A stretch of 64,000 nucleotides of DNA, from positions 1-64,000 of the forward strand of contig CBFHSF010000008.1 in assembly GCA_965658445.1 (NCBI GenBank), in the 5' to 3' direction. Shown one piece after another: positions 59,580 through 64,000 of the stretch (within the stretch, counting starts at the first letter, position 1; each line of letters begins with the position of its first letter). Made by a program: the position numbers and the translations under genes. This DNA comes from CBFHSF01 sp965658445. Lineage in GTDB: Bacteria; Bacteroidota; Bacteroidia; Flavobacteriales; Schleiferiaceae. Below the pieces are notes generated by a model, which had not been told where the DNA came from, did not search any database, and worked only from the letters and a program-made list of their open reading frames with translations.

Positions 59580-60188
59580 ATGAAGAAATTGATAGTCCTG
59601 GCCTTTCTGCCTCTTAACCTCTTTGCTCAGCTGGAATGGAATCGAGAAACCACCGATGATGGGGTAGAGGTTGCCTATGCCGTGGAGGAAAAAGTTATCG
59701 ATGATGAGGAGAGACAAGTGATTCACTATACGGCTACTTGGACGGCGCCGGGTGATTACGAAAAAGCTGCAGCCTATTTTCAAGATTTTAGCAACCACTC
59801 TAAATTTTTAGCCAACACAGAGGAGAGTTATGAACTCAAAGAAGTGGTGGAGTCTGAGGAATGGTTGATTTTCTACTATTTAGATCCGCCTTGGCCGCTT
59901 CCCAATTCAGATTGTATTACACGTGTGTACAGAAAGGATTCGGAAGGACTCATTGACTTTTCTGGACAGTCCGCACCCGATGCTCATCCAAGAACAGAAG
60001 ACTTGGACAGAATGACGTACAACAGTTTTCACTATACCTTCCAAAAAGTAGGAGAGGGCCAGGTGAAGATTTCAATTGAATCGACCTTTTCACCACAAGT
60101 GAATGTTCCCAGTTTCTTATTCGGGACCTTTTTTCCTGAGGGACCGGCAAAAATCATAAAAGGTATTCTCAAAGCGGCCAGTGAATAG
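59580..60188 (+). CDS. Exported START-like/SRPBCC domain protein
   Basis: A protein of 202 residues from ATG 59580. The signal peptide MKKLIVLAFLPLNLFAQ is short. The rest fits a START/SRPBCC lipid-binding fold: IHYTATWTAPGDYEKAAAYFQDFSNHSKF, WLIFYYLDPPWPLPNSDCITRVYR (the PWPLxxRD part of START domains), and a C-terminal amphipathic helix. It is probably periplasmic and binds a hydrophobic ligand. Exported START-like proteins of this size occur in several phyla with unknown roles. Confidence 0.68.
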   Translation: MKKLIVLAFLPLNLFAQLEWNRETTDDGVEVAYAVEEKVIDDEERQVIHYTATWTAPGDYEKAAAYFQDFSNHSKFLANTEESYELKEVVESEEWLIFYYLDPPWPLPNSDCITRVYRKDSEGLIDFSGQSAPDAHPRTEDLDRMTYNSFHYTFQKVGEGQVKISIESTFSPQVNVPSFLFGTFFPEGPAKIIKGILKAASE

Positions 60189-60203
60189 GACTAGGCAAAT
60201 TCC

Positions 60204-60545
60204 CTATTTCCCAGCCGGCTCAATGGATTGAAAAATCATGGGCGTGCAAGTGCCTTGATCTATGACTTTGTAGGTGAGATTATATACTGCAGAAGAGGGG
60301 TTTTCGTAGGGTTCGTTATGGTCCAAGTTGGCCGTATCTACGGGCATAAGGCTTTCTGCCATGTCGCTGGGACTCACAATTCTAAATTCAATGTAATTGC
60401 TGTCATTGGTATATCCCACAGGCGTTGCCTGAAACACCACATTGTGATATGTACATGGTCCGCCTACGGGCTGAGGACCTGCAGAAACACAACTCATCAC
60501 CGAAGCGACTAACAACGAAAACCAAAGAGCCGGGTGTTTTCTCAT
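60204..60545 (-). CDS. Small lipoprotein
   Basis: A protein of 113 residues. The lipoprotein signal LWFSLLVASVMSCVSAG has the Cys at about 19. The rest is a single beta-rich domain with two further Cys (GPCTYH and GTCTPM) that could form a disulfide. No family is recognised. Its ATG overlaps the nitroreductase stop by 4 bases (ATGA), so it is translated from the same mRNA. Confidence 0.65.
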   Translation of the reverse strand: MRKHPALWFSLLVASVMSCVSAGPQPVGGPCTYHNVVFQATPVGYTNDSNYIEFRIVSPSDMAESLMPVDTANLDHNEPYENPSSAVYNLTYKVIDQGTCTPMIFQSIEPAGK

Positions 60546-61213
60546 ACCTTAAAGATACTTACTTCCGATAAATCTTTCCTCTCAATATTGGGAACTTCTA
60601 CACCGGGTTTTGCATATCCAACGGGAATCAACAAAAAGGGCTTTTCGTTTTTTGGTCTGTCTAAAATCTCAGACAAAAAGTCCATGGGACTGGGCGTGTG
60701 AGTCAAAGAGACCAAACCGCATTGGTGAATGGCCTGAAGTAAAAATCCCGTGGCAATACCCACAGATTCTTGAACGTAGTAGTTTTTGGTTTTTCCCTCG
60801 GGAGTTTCGTTGTAGATCTTTCTAAATACCACAATGATCCAAGGGGAATCGGTAATAAATTCCTTGTGCCAATCCGTGCCAAAGGGTTCCAAATCTTTCA
60901 ACCATTCTTCAGAGGCGCGACCGCCGTAAAAAGTTCTCTCTTCCTCCTCAGCGGCTTCTTTGATTTTTGCCTTGAGATCTGGGTTGGAAATAGCCACAAA
61001 GGTCCATGGCTGTTTATGGGCACCAGACGGAGCGCTGCTCGCAATTTTGATCAAGTTCTCAATGACCTCTTGAGGAATCTCACGAGTCGCATCAATTTCG
61101 CGAATGGAACGACGACTGTCCATGTAATTGTAGTGGTCGCGAGCGTTTTTTAGGGTTTCGTCCTCTGAAAGTTGTGGGCCGGTATAGGGAATAAAAGGAG
61201 CTTTCGTGGTCAT
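60542..61213 (-). CDS. Nitroreductase family protein
   Basis: A protein of 223 residues. The FMN-binding start is MDSRRSIREIDATREIPQEVIENLIKIASSAPSGAHKQPW-like (conserved RRSxRxF and SAPSGxxxQPW parts). DSPWIIVVF, VGIATGFLLQAIHQCGL and PKNEKPFLLIPVGYAKPGVEVP close the domain. The length and YVQESVGIA suggest the iodotyrosine-dehalogenase-like branch of nitroreductases. Substrate unknown; it needs FMN and NAD(P)H. A lipoprotein gene follows, overlapped by 4 bases. Confidence 0.85.
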   Translation of the reverse strand: MTTKAPFIPYTGPQLSEDETLKNARDHYNYMDSRRSIREIDATREIPQEVIENLIKIASSAPSGAHKQPWTFVAISNPDLKAKIKEAAEEEERTFYGGRASEEWLKDLEPFGTDWHKEFITDSPWIIVVFRKIYNETPEGKTKNYYVQESVGIATGFLLQAIHQCGLVSLTHTPSPMDFLSEILDRPKNEKPFLLIPVGYAKPGVEVPNIERKDLSEVSIFKV

Positions 61214-61283
61214 GCCTGTTTTGTTAGTGACGATTCAAGAGTCCTAAAAATAGAAAATCAAATTGAATACCTAACTTCGCTGC

Positions 61284-61697
61284 ATGGGAAGATGGATAGC
61301 CCTCGATGTAGGGACCAAGAGAACCGGGATTGCCGAAACGGATCCCCTTAAGATAATCGCCTCGGGATTGACTACGGTCAATACTCCTGAGCTTCTCTTC
61401 TTCTTGGAAGATTACCACAAGCGAGAAGGTATTGAAGTTGTGGTAGTGGGGGAGCCCAAGCGATTACACGGTGAGGCGTCCGATGTGGAGGCATTTATTG
61501 CTCAAGTGGTAGAAAAGCTTCCCTTGGTTTTACCCGGTGTAACCGTTGAGAGAATGGACGAGCGCTTTACTTCCAAAATGGCTTTCCAATCCATTATAGA
61601 CAGTGGTGCCAAAAAATCCAAACGCGCGAATAAGGCCTTGATTGATGAAGTTTCCGCTACCATTATTTTACAGTCTTATATGGATAAAAAGCGATAA
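61284..61697 (+). CDS. ruvX: Holliday junction resolvase-like protein RuvX (YqgF)
   Basis: A protein of 137 residues. The RNase H-like start ALDVGTKRTGIAETD (6-20) carries the first catalytic Asp. VVVGEPKRLHGEASDVEAFI (about 53-72) follows, and DERFTSKMA (about 92-100) plus DEVSATIILQSYM supply the remaining acids. RuvX is implicated in 16S rRNA 5' processing and possibly Holliday junction cutting. A TAACTTCG just upstream (61272-61279) may be a weak -7 element giving almost no leader. The def gene follows after 99 bases. Confidence 0.9.
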   Translation: MGRWIALDVGTKRTGIAETDPLKIIASGLTTVNTPELLFFLEDYHKREGIEVVVVGEPKRLHGEASDVEAFIAQVVEKLPLVLPGVTVERMDERFTSKMAFQSIIDSGAKKSKRANKALIDEVSATIILQSYMDKKR

Positions 61698-61752
61698 GTC
61701 CACCGTTAATTTGGCCAGTGAATCGCCCGCTAATTTGTGAGCTCAATGCCCA

Positions 61753-61779
61753 TTGTTCTCCAATAAATTGATATTTTTG
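61753..61779 (+). promoter_or_regulatory. Candidate promoter of def
   Basis: TTG (61753-61755), 16 bases, then TATTTTTG (61772-61779). A second TATTTTTG occurs at 61787-61794, only 2 bases before the ATG. Confidence 0.42.
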
Positions 61780-61796
61780 CGGCCTATATTTTTGAT

Positions 61797-62372
61797 ATGA
61801 TTTTACCTATTGTTGCCTACGGAGACCCCGTACTTAAGAAAAAAGGAAAAGATATTGATGCCAATTATCCCGGTTTGGAAGAATTGATTTCCAACATGTG
61901 GGATACCATGCACAATGCCAACGGAATTGGTTTGGCCGCTCCACAGATTGGTCGTTCCATCAGACTCTTTGTGGTTGACGCTACTCCCTTTGCTGAGCCC
62001 GACGAGAACGGGGAAGGGGGAATGCCTGAGTTGGTAGACTTTAAAAAGGTATTTATCAATGCAGAAATCCTCGAAGAAACCGGTGACGAATGGGCTTACA
62101 ACGAGGGTTGTTTGAGCATTCCGGATATTCACGAAGACGTTTACAGACATCCCACCATTACGGTAAAGTACCTCGACGAAAACTTTGAGGAGCACACAGA
62201 TACTTTTGATGGTATTGCCGCGAGAATTATTCAACACGAATACGACCACATCGATGGAATTTTGTTTACAGACAAACTATCGTCACTTCGTCGTCGTTTA
62301 CTGAAGGGAAGACTTGCTTCCATTTCTAAAGGGAAAATTAAAGTGGGATACCGCATGCGTTTTCCAGGATAG
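61797..62372 (+). CDS. def: Peptide deformylase
   Basis: A protein of 191 residues. All three family motifs are intact: GIGLAAPQIG (43-52), EGCLSIPD (103-110, with the metal Cys) and HEYDH (147-151, with the two metal His and catalytic Glu). It removes the formyl group from nascent proteins. An insert of about 12 residues (about 66-78, Glu/Gly-rich) is normal for Bacteroidota. It belongs to the ruvX-def-TPR lipoprotein-DUF5606 order common in this phylum. Confidence 0.95.
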   Translation: MILPIVAYGDPVLKKKGKDIDANYPGLEELISNMWDTMHNANGIGLAAPQIGRSIRLFVVDATPFAEPDENGEGGMPELVDFKKVFINAEILEETGDEWAYNEGCLSIPDIHEDVYRHPTITVKYLDENFEEHTDTFDGIAARIIQHEYDHIDGILFTDKLSSLRRRLLKGRLASISKGKIKVGYRMRFPG

Positions 62373-62436
62373 TAGAAACTCTACGTTCAGTGGACTTTAA
62401 GAATTGACCTCGTAAAACAAGTAAAAGAATTCGAAA

Positions 62437-63051
62437 TTGAAAGCACTCTCAAATATCTCCTACGTTTCCGTATTTTCCTTGTTTATCATTTTTACCGCGT
62501 GTAATTCACAACCAGAAGGTGAATCCAATAGCGATCAAACCGCAGGAACGGAGGCCAACCCAGAAACCGATGAGAAATCTGTGGTTACTCTTGAGGAACT
62601 TAGGAAAATCGATGCAGAACTCATGCAATCCAAAGAATTGGATCCCGAGTTTGGCACCCTGGCTATGGGAAAGTTTATCAAGTACGTAAGAGCAAACCCT
62701 CAGGACACGCTCAATCCACTGTTTACCTACAAGGCTGCCCACATTGCCAGAAACGTTCCAGGAAAGGGGTTAAAGGCCATTCAATACTTTACAGAAGTTT
62801 ATGAAACCTATCCAAATCACGAATTGGCTCCAGAAGCTATGTTAATGGCCGGTATGGTATGGGACGAAAATTACAATGACCCCGAAAGGGCCATTCAATA
62901 TTTTCAGAAAGTAATTGAGACTTACCCAGATCACTACACTGCCATCAATGCGCAACACCTCATTGAAATGAGAAAGAAGGAGGAAACAGATTTGGATTGG
63001 GTTCACAAACAACAGGCGAAAGAAAGTTCGTCAGGAAAAGCGTCTGAATAA
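62437..63051 (+). CDS. TPR-containing lipoprotein
   Basis: A protein of 204 residues from a TTG start at 62437; there is no ATG before the signal sequence. The lipoprotein signal SVFSLFIIFTACNSQPEGE has its Cys near 22, then an acidic Ser/Glu linker. From about 85 there are TPR-like helices (LFTYKAAHIARNVPGKGLKAIQYF, and NDPERAIQYFQKVIETYPDH). This resembles outer-membrane-facing TPR lipoproteins that follow def in relatives. The partner is unknown. Confidence 0.78.
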   Translation: MKALSNISYVSVFSLFIIFTACNSQPEGESNSDQTAGTEANPETDEKSVVTLEELRKIDAELMQSKELDPEFGTLAMGKFIKYVRANPQDTLNPLFTYKAAHIARNVPGKGLKAIQYFTEVYETYPNHELAPEAMLMAGMVWDENYNDPERAIQYFQKVIETYPDHYTAINAQHLIEMRKKEETDLDWVHKQQAKESSSGKASE

Positions 63052-63110
63052 GTTTCGAAATAAGCACATAGTTTACCACAGGAATAAAATCACAGGAAAA
63101 AACAAATAAT

Positions 63111-63563
63111 ATGAATATCAAAGGCATTTTGGCCATATCAGGCAAGCCCGGCTTGTACAAATTGGTCGCACAGAGCAAGAATGGAATCATCGTAGAAGCC
63201 CTTTCAGAAAACAAGCGCTTTCCCGTATCTGCCACTAGCAACGTAAGCTCAATGGAGGATATTGCTATCTATACCTACGAAGAGGAAGTGCCCCTTAAAG
63301 AGGTTTTCCAAAAGATTATGGACAAGGAAGAGGGAGGAAAGGCTTTGAGTCACAAAGAGAGCACGGATCAAATCGTTGCCTACTTTTCTGATGTTCTTCC
63401 CAATTACGACGCAGAGCGCGTTTACATCTCAGATATGAAAAAGGTTCTTCAGTGGTACAACCTTTTGGCGGACACTACTCTTTTGACTGAGGAAGATATA
63501 GATGCTGAAAGTGAAACTGCCGAAGCTTCAGAATCAACAGAGTCAGCTGAAGAAGCGAAGTAG
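63111..63563 (+). CDS. DUF5606 domain protein
   Basis: A protein of 150 residues. The conserved N-terminal part NIKGILAISGKPGLYKLVAQ and the domain body (PVSATSNVSSMEDIAIYTYEEEVPLKEVF) match DUF5606, a Bacteroidota protein with a small SH3-like barrel and a helical region. The last 30 residues are an acidic, low-complexity tail. It is soluble and its function is unknown. A terminator follows. Confidence 0.85.
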   Translation: MNIKGILAISGKPGLYKLVAQSKNGIIVEALSENKRFPVSATSNVSSMEDIAIYTYEEEVPLKEVFQKIMDKEEGGKALSHKESTDQIVAYFSDVLPNYDAERVYISDMKKVLQWYNLLADTTLLTEEDIDAESETAEASESTESAEEAK

Positions 63564-63620
63564 TTTATAAGGTAGTAAAGTACCTTGTAGACATTCTAGT
63601 GAATCCTTTTTTACAATAAA

Positions 63621-63648
63621 AAAAAGCCCCGCAGACGCGAGGCTTTTT
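63621..63648 (+). terminator. Rho-independent terminator after the DUF5606 gene
   Basis: Stem AAAAAGCC (63621-63628)/GGCTTTTT (63641-63648) with a CGC/GCG inner part and T tail. Confidence 0.8.
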
Positions 63649-63685
63649 CTTTTTATGAAGATAATTTTTTTCAGCGTTTACCGCA

Positions 63686-63901
63686 TTAGGACAATAAGTT
63701 CGAAACTTTAAGTAAGAGTTCATCGGCCTTAAAGGGTTTGGTAATCAAATCATTAAATCCTGACTCTTTGATTTTCTGCTTGGTTTCATGTAAAGCATCC
63801 GCTGTTAAGGCAAGGATGGGAATTGACGTTTGGTGCGTCTTTTTAAGTCTTTGATAATGGCTTCTGATTTTTTTGGCCTTCCAGGTGCTTTTTTCATTTG
63901 A
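63686..63901 (-). pseudogene. 3' fragment of a response regulator receiver (REC) domain gene
   Basis: The minus strand holds a frame of 71 codons without a start that ends at TAA 63686-63688. It reads KIRSHYQRLKK, then SIPILALTADALHETKQKI and FNDLITKPFKADELLLKVSNLL: beta 4, the TA switch region and the KPF Lys of a REC domain. The phosphorylated Asp and N-terminal half are missing. Upstream of about 63890 the match is lost, next to a nested inverted repeat at 63900-63967. It is probably the tail of a hybrid histidine kinase or regulator cut by a rearrangement. Confidence 0.6.
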
Positions 63902-63967
63902 CTAAAGTTTTAACAGACTCTTCCCGAATCCAGGAAGAGTCTCCATTTAAAAATAATAACTTTAGTC
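63900..63967. repeat. Nested inverted repeat at the right window edge
   Basis: Outer perfect arms GACTAAAGTT (63900-63909)/AACTTTAGTC (63958-63967) enclose inner perfect arms AGACTCTTCC (63915-63924)/GGAAGAGTCT (63933-63942). It directly borders the broken REC frame. It could be an element end, an attenuator or a terminator for a minus-strand gene whose tail (a short frame ending in LQHKLD) lies at the window edge. Confidence 0.55.
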
Positions 63968-64000
63968 CAACTTATGTTGAAGACTTACAATCGGTTTATG

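Noticed and set aside
63800..63899. Minus-strand ATG frame starting KKAPGRPKKSE
   Set aside because: It overlaps the REC fragment in another frame and stops after about 33 codons. The REC frame is clearly the conserved one.

Overview
The window reads as chromosome of a member of the Bacteroidota, most likely a marine Flavobacteriales (Cryomorphaceae/Schleiferiaceae-like). Several surface proteins end in a type IX secretion (T9SS) type A sorting domain. Promoters match the Bacteroidetes -7 consensus TAnnTTTG. Housekeeping order is typical of the phylum: parA-parB-DUF5683-dapB-lepB-wbqC, nusB-DUF1573-yajC-ybbR-coaE-nnr, rpsP-rimM-trmN6, ruvX-def-DUF5606. I saw no rRNA, tRNA or CRISPR. The placement is inference from gene content.

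Positions 1 to about 8,120 are AT-rich accessory DNA and the most unusual part. All its convincing genes lie on the + strand and are unrelated to each other: a membrane zinc-ribbon protein, a GloVer-repeat T9SS protein, a lipoprotein, an N-formylglutamate amidohydrolase-like protein, a NYN-LOTUS RNA-processing protein, a DUF3050 protein and a broken lipoprotein gene. They are separated by palindromic repeats ending in AACCGTT or similar. For four gene units the left inverse core of the repeat after the gene is complementary to the bases just after the repeat before it. That is the signature of integron gene cassettes with attC sites. No integrase gene is in the window. The array stops near 7,900 beside a truncated gene and a GC-rich cluster of hairpins.

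From about 8,480 the DNA is ordinary and less AT-rich. 8.5-11.0 kb: a SulP anion transporter and a membrane protein paralogous to a cassette-region gene, set among short repeats. 11.2-19.5 kb (minus strand): acyl-CoA carboxylase beta subunit, SH3 protein, WbqC, signal peptidase I, DapB, DUF5683, ParB, ParA. 19.6-29.4 kb: FMN reductase, PUR protein, ABC exporter, leucine dehydrogenase, then the nusB-to-nnr group. 29.8-32.0 kb: a sulfur-metabolism pair, an MBL/rhodanese enzyme and a Cys-rich Crp/Fnr regulator, with a candidate operator centred near -41.5. 32.3-43.3 kb: PhoH, a low-GC beta-barrel/lipoprotein pair, a hydrolase, PEP carboxykinase, DUF423, DUF4476, saccharopine dehydrogenase, TrmN6, RimM and S16.

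43.4-49.3 kb holds a pseudogene with three different in-frame stops, a 44-residue membrane ORF, a pseudouridine synthase, an esterase, a PhnA-like protein, a ZIP transporter and a methyltransferase. 49.4-58.5 kb holds a TSUP permease, then a tightly overlapping operon (LysM protein, two SGNH-like proteins, MBOAT acyltransferase) that looks like an envelope O-acylation system, then a beta-propeller and a T9SS protein. 58.7-63.6 kb is housekeeping (MazG, START-like protein, nitroreductase, RuvX, Def, TPR lipoprotein, DUF5606). The right edge has a truncated response-regulator domain against a nested inverted repeat.
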